DNA from: Nesterenkonia sp.
GTDB taxonomy: Bacteria; Actinomycetota; Actinomycetes; Actinomycetales; Micrococcaceae
Length of the DNA stretch: 64,000 nucleotides
Assembly: GCF_029265375.1 (NCBI RefSeq)
Contig: NZ_JAJUJJ010000017.1
Span: 1-64,000, forward strand
Reading direction: 5' to 3'
The notes beneath the pieces were generated by a model. The model saw nothing but the letters and a program-made list of their open reading frames with translations, did no database searches and was not told the DNA's origin. Positions within the stretch are counted from its first letter, which is position 1, and each line of letters begins with the position of its first letter. Of this stretch, positions 56,082-63,563 are shown piece after piece. A program made the translations under genes and the position numbers.

Positions 56082-57455
56082 ATGAGCGCAGACACCACTG
56101 AGCAGAACTCGGGCGGGGGAGAGGACCTGCGCGCGCGGTATCTGCCGGTCTCCCGCAAGGAGCTGCGCCGCAGGAGGGAAGCAGAGCTGGCCGCACGCCG
56201 GGCGGCCCAGGAGGAGGCCGAGGCCACCTCGGACGCACTGGCCGCCGGAGACGCGCAGCCGGATGAGACCCAGGACGCGCAGCTGGATTCCTCTGCCTCC
56301 GACATCGAAGAAGAACCTGCGCTGGAAGAGTCCGAGCGGACGCTGACGGACACCGAGGCTGCCGAAGCCGCAGAGCTGCCCCGCCCGCCGCACCGAGGAC
56401 CTGACCGGGGTGAGGACGACGTCGCTGCCGAACCCCCCGCACAGTGGGACCAGGCAGTACCGGATGAGTCCGAAGACGCCGGCGACGACGTCACCGAGAT
56501 CATCAGCAGCCCGGTGGCTGAGGACGAGCCCGAGGTGGCCCAGGGGGCGGAGGATCGTGGCGAGGACGCCGAGGAGGCAGACCTCACCACAGACCCTGAG
56601 ACCGACCAGGAGGCGGCCGGCCAGGCGGAGGCCGACAGCGAGAGCGCGCAGACGGCACAGGGCCACGTGCCCGATGAGGCTGTGCTCCCGGAGCCGGTCG
56701 AAGCAGAGGAGCCGGCCCGCCCAGAGGAGGACCTCGCCGATGCGGCTGAGGAGACAGCACCGGACGGTGAGATCTCGGAAACCCCCGACGTTGAGCTCTC
56801 CGAAGAGGACGCGGCGCTGCTTGCCGCCGCCACAGAGTCAGAAGACATCACCGATGAGGACGATGCCGACGACCAGGAGGAGCGGTCGGACTCCGGCACT
56901 GACGCAGAGGCCTCCGGCATGGAGTTCATCGACCACCAGAGCGCCCCGATCCCGGCCTCACGCCGTGCACGCCGACTGCTGCGGGAGACCGCATCGCTGC
57001 CGAAGCTGGACCCCGAACTCGCCCAGGAGCTGCAGAGCACCACGGCCGAGATCGCGCGCAATGACGATCCCTCGCGGGTGGATCCGGAGTTGCTGAAGAA
57101 GCAGCAGGCCCTGGCCGCCAAAGCCATGCAGGCCAACCAGGAGCGCCTGCGCAAACAGCAGATCGAAGCGGAGCGGGAAGCGCGGCGCCGTCGTCGTGAG
57201 CGGCCCGAGTCTGCGGTGATCACCGGGCGGGCAGTGCGCGAGTCTCTGGACCGCGATCCGGAGGAAGTCGAGTACTTCACTGGGCAGATCGAGCCGGTCA
57301 ATGCCCAGGGTGCCCACGGGCTGGACCTGAACAAGATGGTGGATGCGACCTCACGCCAGGTGGACCGGCAGAGCGTGCTGACCTGGCTGGTGATTGTGCT
57401 GGCGGTGCTGCTCCTCATCGCCGTCGGCGTCGTGCTCTACTTTGTGCTGCTCTAG
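56082..57455 (+). CDS. Acidic tail-anchored protein of unknown function (nadD-rsfS interval)
   Basis: A 457-residue protein. A basic segment (LPVSRKELRRRREAELAARR) opens a very acidic, Glu/Asp/Ala-rich region of about 250 residues with no predicted fold. A mixed-charge region around 285-385 (RRARRLLRETASLPKLDPEL ... EREARRRRRERPES) comes next. A single membrane segment (LTWLVIVLAVLLLIAVGVVLYFVL) ends the chain. No catalytic motif is visible. Such proteins sit between nadD and rsfS in several Micrococcales. It starts directly after nadD with no intergenic gap, so it is co-translated. Confidence 0.7.
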   Translation: MSADTTEQNSGGGEDLRARYLPVSRKELRRRREAELAARRAAQEEAEATSDALAAGDAQPDETQDAQLDSSASDIEEEPALEESERTLTDTEAAEAAELPRPPHRGPDRGEDDVAAEPPAQWDQAVPDESEDAGDDVTEIISSPVAEDEPEVAQGAEDRGEDAEEADLTTDPETDQEAAGQAEADSESAQTAQGHVPDEAVLPEPVEAEEPARPEEDLADAAEETAPDGEISETPDVELSEEDAALLAAATESEDITDEDDADDQEERSDSGTDAEASGMEFIDHQSAPIPASRRARRLLRETASLPKLDPELAQELQSTTAEIARNDDPSRVDPELLKKQQALAAKAMQANQERLRKQQIEAEREARRRRRERPESAVITGRAVRESLDRDPEEVEYFTGQIEPVNAQGAHGLDLNKMVDATSRQVDRQSVLTWLVIVLAVLLLIAVGVVLYFVLL

Positions 57456-57469
57456 ACTGGGGAGCAGTT

Positions 57470-57841
57470 ATGACAGTTCCTGAGAATGTGCTCGCCGAGG
57501 TGCGGACTGCTGCCGCCGCGGCCGCCGATAAGCTGGCCACCCATATCGTTGCTCTGGACGTGGGGGAGCGGCTGGGCATCACTGACGCCTTCCTGATCTG
57601 CTCTGCGCCCTCGGACCGGCAGGTCAATGCGGTCTGCGATGAGATTGAGCACCAGTTGAAGGAGCAGCACAGCTCGGCGCCGATCCGCCGGGAGGGCCGC
57701 GACTCCGGAACCTGGGTGCTGCTGGACTACGGGCATATGGTCATCCATGTCCAGCACGAGCAGGAGCGGGCGCTCTATGGTTTGGATCGTCTCTACGCCG
57801 ATGTGCCGCGGCTCGACGTCGGCGTGGAGGGCGGCTCCTGA
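57470..57841 (+). CDS. rsfS: Ribosomal silencing factor RsfS
   Basis: A 123-residue protein that binds L14 and blocks subunit joining during starvation. Motifs: THIVALDVGERLGITDAF and REGRDSGTWVLLDYGHMVIHVQ, matching RsfS/YbeB. Located after nadD as in most bacteria. Its 3' end is crossed antisense by the tail of the integrase frame of the mobile element. Confidence 0.95.
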   Translation: MTVPENVLAEVRTAAAAAADKLATHIVALDVGERLGITDAFLICSAPSDRQVNAVCDEIEHQLKEQHSSAPIRREGRDSGTWVLLDYGHMVIHVQHEQERALYGLDRLYADVPRLDVGVEGGS

Positions 57842-59711
57842 AACGGGTCGTCGGGACGGTGGCCGATTTGGTCGATTTGCGCGGCCGGCTGATCCCGCTG
57901 TAATGTATAGGGGTTGCCAACGCGGGACAGCGGAGGCAGCGGCAACATGAATATGGGGGTATGGCGCAGCTGGTAGCGCGTCTGCATGGCATGCAGAAGG
58001 TCACGGGTTCGAGTCCCGTTACCTCCACGTAAGATGAGAAAATCGAAACTTGCCCCGCCTGATGGCGGGGCAGTTTTGTTTCTGCGGTGACGTGCGCCGG
58101 GGCATCGATGCTGGTGTGGGCGAGGATGCTGGCGGTGGTCTGCTCGGGTGTGTAGGTGGCGTTCTCTTCGTCGTCGATGGTGATGCGGGTGAACAGGGCG
58201 CGGTTGAGGATGCGTCGTTCGGCTGGTTCGCACTTGTTGTAGAGGTCGTCGAGGTCGACGAGGAGGTCGGTGAGCTGGTCCAAGCCTGTTCGGGCCTCGG
58301 CGTAGGTGTCGGTGAGGTTGTCGAGCCGTGTGCTGATCTGGTCGAGGTTGACGCGAATGCGGTCTTGCTCGCTTTTGAGGAGGTCGAGGGGGATCGCGTC
58401 GGCGTAGTGGGCCTGGACGAGTTTGAGGCGTTCGGCTTCGAGCTTGTCGCGCTGGGCAGTCAGGAGCTTGCGTTCGTCCTCGCTGGATCCTTCGAGCTGG
58501 TCGAATACGTCGTTGAGGACTTTCCGGACGTGCTCGGCCTGGGCTGGGTTCAGGGAGTTGCGCTGGTAGGTACGTTCAATCTCGGCTTCGGCGCGTTCGG
58601 CAAGGATCGCGGAGCGAGTGCAGTGGGTGGTCTTGCGTCGTCGTCCGGAGCAGGTGAAGTACTCGTAGCGGTCCCCGGTCTTGTCGCGGGGGCGTTCGAT
58701 CATGAGCTTGGCCCCGCAGGCGCAGTACAGGGTGCCCTTGAGGTAGTGGTCGTACTTCTGTGGTCGTTCGCCACGGGCGTTGTTGGCGTCGAGGTTGGTT
58801 TGGACACGCAGCCACGTCTCCGCGTCGACGAGGGGCTCGTGGGTGCCGTCGTAGGTGACCCCGCGGAAGGTGACGGTGCCCTGGTAGTAGGGGTTGGTCA
58901 GGATCTTGTGCAGCCCGGTCGTGGTGACTGGCTTGGCCGGCTGCGAGGGGGTGGGCCGGGTGGTCAGGCCACGGGCTGTGAGTTCCTTGGCCAGGCGCGA
59001 CAGGGACCAGTCCCCGGTGGCGTAGGCGGTGAACGCGAAACGGACGAGGTCGGCGCGTTCGGGGTCGACCTCAATCTCGCGGGACTCGCGTCCTCGGGCG
59101 TCGGTGGTGCGGACGTTGAGGTAGCCCAGAGGCGCTTTGGTGGGGGTGCCGCCGATAGCGGCTTTCTGGGTCATGCCTTTCAGGACTTCCTGGGCCAGGT
59201 TCAGCGAGTAGAACTCGGCCATGGAGGCCAGGATGCCGTGCATCAGCATCCCTGAGGGGGTCTCGTCGATGTTCTCGGTGACCGACACCAGGCTGATGTT
59301 CGCATCCCGCAGCGCGGCGTGGATCATGGCGTCATCGAGCCGGTTGCGTGCGAGGCGGTCGACCTTGTTGATGATGCAGTACCGCACCGGGTGCGTGGTG
59401 GCGTAGTCGAGCATCTCTTGGAGCGCGCGTCGCTGTGCGGTCTTGGCGGACTCGCCGGGCTCGATGAACTCCTTGATGATCACTGCGCCGAGCTGTTCGG
59501 CCTTGCGCTGCGCGGCTTCGCGCTGGGCCGGGATCGACAGGCCCTCTTCCAGCCCGTTGCGGGTGGCCTGATCCTTGGTCGAGACCCGCAGGTAGCTGAT
59601 CGCCGCCACCTGCCCCTCAGCCCCGGGTGCTGCGGCGTCTGGGCGTGGTGTGGTGCGAGCGAGGCGTCGAAGGCCCGGGATGTCGAGGCCGGAGAGCTGA
59701 TCGAGTGTCAT
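57741..59711 (-). CDS. Large serine recombinase (integrase) with host-derived tail
   Basis: A 656-residue frame. The N-terminal resolvase domain (about 30-180) carries SYLRVSTKDQ with nucleophile Ser44. The recombinase domain follows (LTNPYYQGTVTFRG). A Zn-ribbon around 330-372 (YCACGAKL ... FTCSGRRRKTTHC) and a coiled-coil region (about 390-500) complete a large serine integrase. From about residue 562 the frame enters tRNA-Ala antisense and then antisense rsfS, ending at 57741. About 95 residues are thus encoded by host DNA, and the native C-terminus cannot be seen. Start ATG 59711. Confidence 0.85.
   Translation of the reverse strand: MTLDQLSGLDIPGLRRLARTTPRPDAAAPGAEGQVAAISYLRVSTKDQATRNGLEEGLSIPAQREAAQRKAEQLGAVIIKEFIEPGESAKTAQRRALQEMLDYATTHPVRYCIINKVDRLARNRLDDAMIHAALRDANISLVSVTENIDETPSGMLMHGILASMAEFYSLNLAQEVLKGMTQKAAIGGTPTKAPLGYLNVRTTDARGRESREIEVDPERADLVRFAFTAYATGDWSLSRLAKELTARGLTTRPTPSQPAKPVTTTGLHKILTNPYYQGTVTFRGVTYDGTHEPLVDAETWLRVQTNLDANNARGERPQKYDHYLKGTLYCACGAKLMIERPRDKTGDRYEYFTCSGRRRKTTHCTRSAILAERAEAEIERTYQRNSLNPAQAEHVRKVLNDVFDQLEGSSEDERKLLTAQRDKLEAERLKLVQAHYADAIPLDLLKSEQDRIRVNLDQISTRLDNLTDTYAEARTGLDQLTDLLVDLDDLYNKCEPAERRILNRALFTRITIDDEENATYTPEQTTASILAHTSIDAPAHVTAETKLPRHQAGQVSIFSSYVEVTGLEPVTFCMPCRRATSCAIPPYSCCRCLRCPALATPIHYSGISRPRKSTKSATVPTTRFRSRPPRRRRAAAHRRRDDPNHRAPAPARAGHG
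57877..57906 (+). promoter_or_regulatory. Promoter of tRNA-Ala
   Basis: TTGCGC (57877-57882), 18-base spacer, TAATGT (57901-57906). It lies in the short gap after rsfS, about 48 bases upstream of the mature tRNA. Confidence 0.5.
57955..58027 (+). tRNA. tRNA-Ala (anticodon GGC); attachment site of the mobile element
   Basis: Cloverleaf: acceptor GGGGGTA / TACCTCC (one G:T), D-arm GGCGCAGCTGGTAGCGC, anticodon stem TCTGC/GCAGA with loop ATGGCAT giving GGC, T-arm GGGTTCGAGTCCC. The gene is complete, with discriminator A at 58027 and no encoded CCA. The element boundary lies at or just past its 3' end. Confidence 0.95.
58051..58080 (+). terminator. Terminator downstream of tRNA-Ala
   Basis: tgccccgcc - tgat - ggcggggca, perfect 9-bp stem, then gttttgttt. 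It would stop the tRNA transcript. It lies inside the antisense frame of the integrase, near its residues 545-553. Confidence 0.75.
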
Positions 59712-59712
59712 G

Positions 59713-59773
59713 GTGACCGCCTTTCACAAGCCCCCACACAACTGGGGGCGGGTGGGGCGCCGGAGGCGGTCAC
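59713..59773 (-). promoter_or_regulatory. Nested inverted repeats covering the integrase start region
   Basis: A perfect 10-bp inverted repeat (gtgaccgcct at 59713-59722, aggcggtcac at 59764-59773) encloses a 7-bp hairpin (gccccca / tgggggc). On the minus strand the inner-side repeat covers the aaggcgg that would act as SD immediately before ATG 59711, so RNA folding could block integrase translation. It could also be a protein-binding site. Confidence 0.5.
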
Positions 59774-59782
59774 GTCAGAGTC

Positions 59783-59807
59783 GAAAAGAACACCCCGCGA
59801 ACGGGGC
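59783..59807 (-). terminator. Terminator between the conjugation genes and the integrase
   Basis: Minus strand: ccccg - ttcg - cgggg, a stable tetraloop hairpin, then tgttcttttc. It separates the upstream gene group from the integrase. Confidence 0.6.
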
Positions 59808-59854
59808 TTAGCAAGGCAGGTGCCAACAACGCCGAAACTTAGTGTGAGCCCAGT

Positions 59855-60052
59855 CTAGCGACCGGCTACGAGCAGGCGACGAAGATGGGCACCGGACCGC
59901 CCGACGGGCTGGTCGCCAGCGGTGCGCAGCGCGATCCGGATCAACACCTCCGCAACCTTCGCGACATCAATCTCCTCACGCGGCTCATACCGGACGCGCA
60001 GGGGCCGATCCGCCTCGACTCGGGCCGTGGCGCGGCGGTACCGGCGCACCAT
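59855..60052 (-). CDS. Small basic protein of the conjugative element, unknown function
   Basis: A 65-residue frame, rich in Arg, starting two bases after the stop of the preceding gene (TGA-GG-ATG), so it is translationally coupled. No motif was recognised; the pattern VAKVAEVLIRIAL suggests one amphipathic helix. Confidence 0.5.
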   Translation of the reverse strand: MVRRYRRATARVEADRPLRVRYEPREEIDVAKVAEVLIRIALRTAGDQPVGRSGAHLRRLLVAGR

Positions 60053-60054
60053 CC

Positions 60055-60675
60055 TCAGCCGCCTTCCGAGCCGAGAACGTCGTCACGAACCTCACCGGTC
60101 GCCGGGCCGATCCGGTCATCCAGACTCGCGTAAAAGGCGTCCTCAGCAGCCTGGCGTTCGTTGACTTGGTCAATGACGAACTGGACGAAGTCGGCATCCC
60201 GGTCAGTGATGACGGACTCGTCGTGGCTGGGTTGAGGTTCTTCACCGGGCCAGGTGGTTTGGCGGGTGGGTCGGTCTCGGTCCAGGCGGGTGCCGGAGGC
60301 CGTGACCCAGTCGCGCAGACGGTGGCGGGCGTCGGCGAAGTCGCGGTGCCAGCCCAGGGGCGCGGAACCGTTTTGTTCGGGGTCGTAGGCGCACAGCCAG
60401 TGCAGGTGCAGCGCGGACAGTTCCCAGACCAGTTCGAGATGGCGATGCCAGTACGGCGGGACGACCGAGGCAGGCAGTCCGTAGGTATGGCGGAGCCAGT
60501 CGACCCACCGGTTCAGTTCTAGCAGTTCTGCTTCCAGATCCTGCGCTGATAGCAGGTTCCAGTTGATCGGGTGCGGTGGCTCGGGCAGCGCGCTCGTGTC
60601 GGGGGTGTGGGGGTGGTCGTCGAAGATGCCGGGGTCCTCGTACTGGTCGTCGGGCTCGGGGCCGTGAGTGCTCAT
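60055..60675 (-). CDS. Conserved protein of actinobacterial conjugative elements, unknown function
   Basis: A 206-residue soluble acidic protein. The central part has many Trp/His/Tyr residues (WVDWLRHTYGLP ... PPYWHRHLELVWELSALHLHW, then LGWHRDFADARHRL), a layout I associate with small cargo proteins of actinobacterial elements, perhaps DUF4913-like, but I cannot confirm a family. It follows the SSB gene by 15 bases and precedes the 65-residue gene by two. Confidence 0.6.
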   Translation of the reverse strand: MSTHGPEPDDQYEDPGIFDDHPHTPDTSALPEPPHPINWNLLSAQDLEAELLELNRWVDWLRHTYGLPASVVPPYWHRHLELVWELSALHLHWLCAYDPEQNGSAPLGWHRDFADARHRLRDWVTASGTRLDRDRPTRQTTWPGEEPQPSHDESVITDRDADFVQFVIDQVNERQAAEDAFYASLDDRIGPATGEVRDDVLGSEGG

Positions 60676-60690
60676 GATCGTTCCCCCGGG

Positions 60691-61140
60691 TCACATGCTG
60701 AGGCTGTCGGCAGCAGGTGCGGTTTGCTGCTGCTGGGGTGGTTCGAAGGCCTGCCCAGCCGCCTGGCGTTCGAGTGCCTGGCGGGGTGTGCGGTCGACGT
60801 CGTAGCGGGTGCGGGCAGTGTCGTGGCCGATCTTCTTGGCGACGAACTCCTCGCCCGCGATGGTCTGTCCGTCGCGCTCGTAGGTGTAGTCGTGGGCGTA
60901 GCCTTCGGCGACGAACTGGTCACCCTTGGTGAAGCGTTCGAAAGCCCGCTCAGCGGTGGCGCGGTAAAGCACCAGATTGCCGAAAGACGGCTCCAGCTTG
61001 GTGAAGGAGCCGTCCTCTTCTCGCTGGAAATTCTCCTGGCCGAAGCGGGCGTAGAAGCGGGCATCGCCTCGGTCGGTGTACGTCAGCTGCGGATCGGATG
61101 CGATGAACCCGGACAGGGATTCCTGGGTGCGGATGGCCAT
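60691..61140 (-). CDS. ssb: Single-stranded DNA-binding protein of the conjugative element
   Basis: A 149-residue OB-fold protein (QESLSGFIASDPQLTYTDRGDARFYARFGQ, later EGYAHDYTYERDGQTIAGEEFVAKKIGHD). The C-terminus is Gln/Pro-rich and ends DSLSM, so it lacks the acidic DDDxPF tip of chromosomal SSBs. It probably protects transferred single strands. Confidence 0.85.
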   Translation of the reverse strand: MAIRTQESLSGFIASDPQLTYTDRGDARFYARFGQENFQREEDGSFTKLEPSFGNLVLYRATAERAFERFTKGDQFVAEGYAHDYTYERDGQTIAGEEFVAKKIGHDTARTRYDVDRTPRQALERQAAGQAFEPPQQQQTAPAADSLSM

Positions 61141-61224
61141 GACGCGATACCTCTCAACTCGTGGACTGCAGCCCGCTGGTGGTGTGGGCTGCTGGTACCG
61201 GTCAGGTGCGCCGACCGTCCCGGG

Positions 61225-63018
61225 CTACTCGTCCTGCGCTGCAGGTCCGGCCTGGAGGAGCTGTTCCAGTTCGCGGCGGTCGCGTTTGAGGGTGTCGGCG
61301 TCGGGTCGGGTGGGCCAGGCGGTCAGGTCGGTGATGATCGGCGGCGCGGAGCGGAGCAGGGTGACGCCGGTGCCGAAGGGAAGGGTGCGGATGCGGTCGG
61401 GTGGCAGGATCGGCACCCGGCGCACGGAGCGTTGATTCGACCTGCTGCCGTGGTCACCGAGGGTGACGGAGTCGGTGTATTCGTCGCGTTCGCCGATGAG
61501 GGTGGTGAGGTCTTGGAGGTCGCGGCTGTTGGAGGCGCCGCCGAGGATGAGTTTGACGATGGCGGCGTCCCAGATTGCTCCGGTTTGGTGTTCGGACCAT
61601 TTGTCGCGTGCCTGGGCGAGTGATTGGAGGACGGGCAGGGTGGTGATGCCGGTGCCGCCGCCTTCGGCCATCAACGTCGGCAGGGACGGTAGGGGTGCGA
61701 GGTTGCCGATCTCATCCAGGGCGAGCAGCAGGGGTGGGTCGAGGCGTGCGCCGGGTGAGCGGGCGGCGAGGCGGCGGGCGGTTTCGATGAGGTCTTCGAT
61801 GAACGCCGCCACCAGAGCGGCCGAAGCCCCGGCACCAGCACCTGTGGCGAGGAGGTACAGGGTCCCGGACTCGCGCAGGAAGGTCTCGGGATCGAATGGG
61901 GTCTCGTTGTCACGTGGTGTGACCGCGTCGAGGACGCGGGGGTCGGCGAGGGCGCCGAGGGCGAGGGCGACACCTTGCCAGATGGAGTCACGGGTCTTGG
62001 GGTCGGCGTCGATCATCGCACCGAGCGAGTCGGCCCACCCGGCGGCTGCATCGGGGTGGTTGATGAGGATCGCGACCGCTTCAGCAGCGGCGGCGGGGTC
62101 GAGGGTCCACCGGAACAAGTCCGCCGGTTTGCGCCCGTCCAATGCGGCGGCGTGGAGGAGGGCTTGGAGGGCGGTGCGGGTTTTGCCTTCCCAGAACCCA
62201 CCCGATTCGACCCCTCCGGCTGACAACCCGGTGGCGGAGGCCAGCCCGGTAGCGCGAATCATCGCTGTCAACGGGTCTTCACAGCCGCGCACGGGTGACC
62301 AGCGCATCCCCGCCGGGAGCCCTTCGGCCAGGTGCTGGGGATCGAACACCGCCACCGGGCCGCGGCGCTGCCGGGCGCGGAGGGTGGCGGTCAGGTTGTC
62401 CGGCCGGGTCGAGGTGGTAACCACGGGGCCGGGTGCGTCGAGGATGGCGGGGATGACAATGTGCAGGCCCTTGCCGGAGCGGGGTGGGCCGATCAGCAGG
62501 ATCGAGTCCTCCACACTCGCCCACACCCCATGTCCCTTCGACGACCCGAGCCGATACCCCACCTCACCTGGACCCGGGTCCTCCAACGAGGGCCGCAACG
62601 TGGACGCCCGTTTCAGAAGAGCTTTCTCTGAGGCGACCTGGGCGATCTCGTGCCGCATCGCGATCCCCGCCAACCGATGCGGATCCACCTCCTGAGCATG
62701 GGAACGGCGCCGCCACACGACCCATCCCCAACCCACGAATCCGACAAGACCGCCCAGAATCACAACGGTCGTGACCCAGTACGCGACCGGGCTGAGACCA
62801 GGCGCGCCGAGGGCCTCGGCGGGGACGCCGGGGTTGAACAACACCCCGGCACCTGCCGCCCAGCTCGCTGTGGGTTGCGGGATACCGGTGAGGAACGCGG
62901 TGACCGACCCGGTCGCTCGCAGGATGAGGGTGAGGAGGAACAGGCTGATGAGGCCGATGAGGGCGGCGTTGGTCAGTTCGTCGCCCATCGACCCACTCTG
63001 CCGCTGCGAGGCACTCAC
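61225..63018 (-). CDS. VirD4/TraG-type conjugative coupling ATPase
   Basis: A 597-residue protein with two N-terminal membrane segments, then a coupling ATPase domain. Walker A LLIGPPRSGKGLHIVIPA is near residue 180 and Walker B LLLALDEIGNLAPLPSLP near 435. It should deliver the relaxosome to the type IV channel. GTG start 63018 overlaps the previous stop (GTGA). The C-terminal third (GGTGITTLPVLQSLAQARDKW...) is that of TraG/TraD. Confidence 0.9.
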   Translation of the reverse strand: MSASQRQSGSMGDELTNAALIGLISLFLLTLILRATGSVTAFLTGIPQPTASWAAGAGVLFNPGVPAEALGAPGLSPVAYWVTTVVILGGLVGFVGWGWVVWRRRSHAQEVDPHRLAGIAMRHEIAQVASEKALLKRASTLRPSLEDPGPGEVGYRLGSSKGHGVWASVEDSILLIGPPRSGKGLHIVIPAILDAPGPVVTTSTRPDNLTATLRARQRRGPVAVFDPQHLAEGLPAGMRWSPVRGCEDPLTAMIRATGLASATGLSAGGVESGGFWEGKTRTALQALLHAAALDGRKPADLFRWTLDPAAAAEAVAILINHPDAAAGWADSLGAMIDADPKTRDSIWQGVALALGALADPRVLDAVTPRDNETPFDPETFLRESGTLYLLATGAGAGASAALVAAFIEDLIETARRLAARSPGARLDPPLLLALDEIGNLAPLPSLPTLMAEGGGTGITTLPVLQSLAQARDKWSEHQTGAIWDAAIVKLILGGASNSRDLQDLTTLIGERDEYTDSVTLGDHGSRSNQRSVRRVPILPPDRIRTLPFGTGVTLLRSAPPIITDLTAWPTRPDADTLKRDRRELEQLLQAGPAAQDE

Positions 63019-63563
63019 GACGCCCCCTGCACGATCAGGGTCCCGGAGGTCCGCCCAACCACCACCGCCGGACCCTTGCTTGTGTCGGGTGGGGTGATGG
63101 TGCCGTTTTCATCAGCCGCCACTTCCTCGCTGACTTGGGCGACGAGCACCGTTTCACCGGGCAAGAACCCCACCAACCGCTCCGATTCCACTGCCCGAGT
63201 CGCTTCCTCAGGTTCAAAGCCATCAGCGGCAGCTTCTGGACCAGTAGGGGCCGCGTCGTCCGGTTCGGGTTCGGGGGTGCGGCGTGGTCGGTGGGCGTGG
63301 ATGATGTCGGTGAAGTGACTGCCGTCGGACTCATAGACATCCACACGCACGGGAACGCGGCGCTGCTCGGTGAGGTCATCAAGGATGGTCGCGAAGTCAC
63401 CCCGACCCCACACCTCACCCGCCGGCGGAAGGTATGGCTGTTGGTCGGCGGTCACGGACATGGTGCCGGTGATGTCGACGGTGATGACCACGTGCCGCAG
63501 CACCACCGGCATCGTCACGCTCGTGTCGTTGCGGCGGTGTCTCAGGGTGGGAAGTTTGGGCAT
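63015..63563 (-). CDS. Unknown protein of the conjugative element
   Basis: A 182-residue protein starting at ATG 63563, one base inside the upstream stop (TAATG). An N-terminal beta-rich stretch (VVLRHVVITVDITGTMSVTADQQ) is followed by a Pro/Asp/Glu-rich half. No family was recognised; proximity to VirB4 and VirD4 suggests a transfer role. Overlaps the coupling protein by four bases. Confidence 0.6.
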   Translation of the reverse strand: MPKLPTLRHRRNDTSVTMPVVLRHVVITVDITGTMSVTADQQPYLPPAGEVWGRGDFATILDDLTEQRRVPVRVDVYESDGSHFTDIIHAHRPRRTPEPEPDDAAPTGPEAAADGFEPEEATRAVESERLVGFLPGETVLVAQVSEEVAADENGTITPPDTSKGPAVVVGRTSGTLIVQGAS

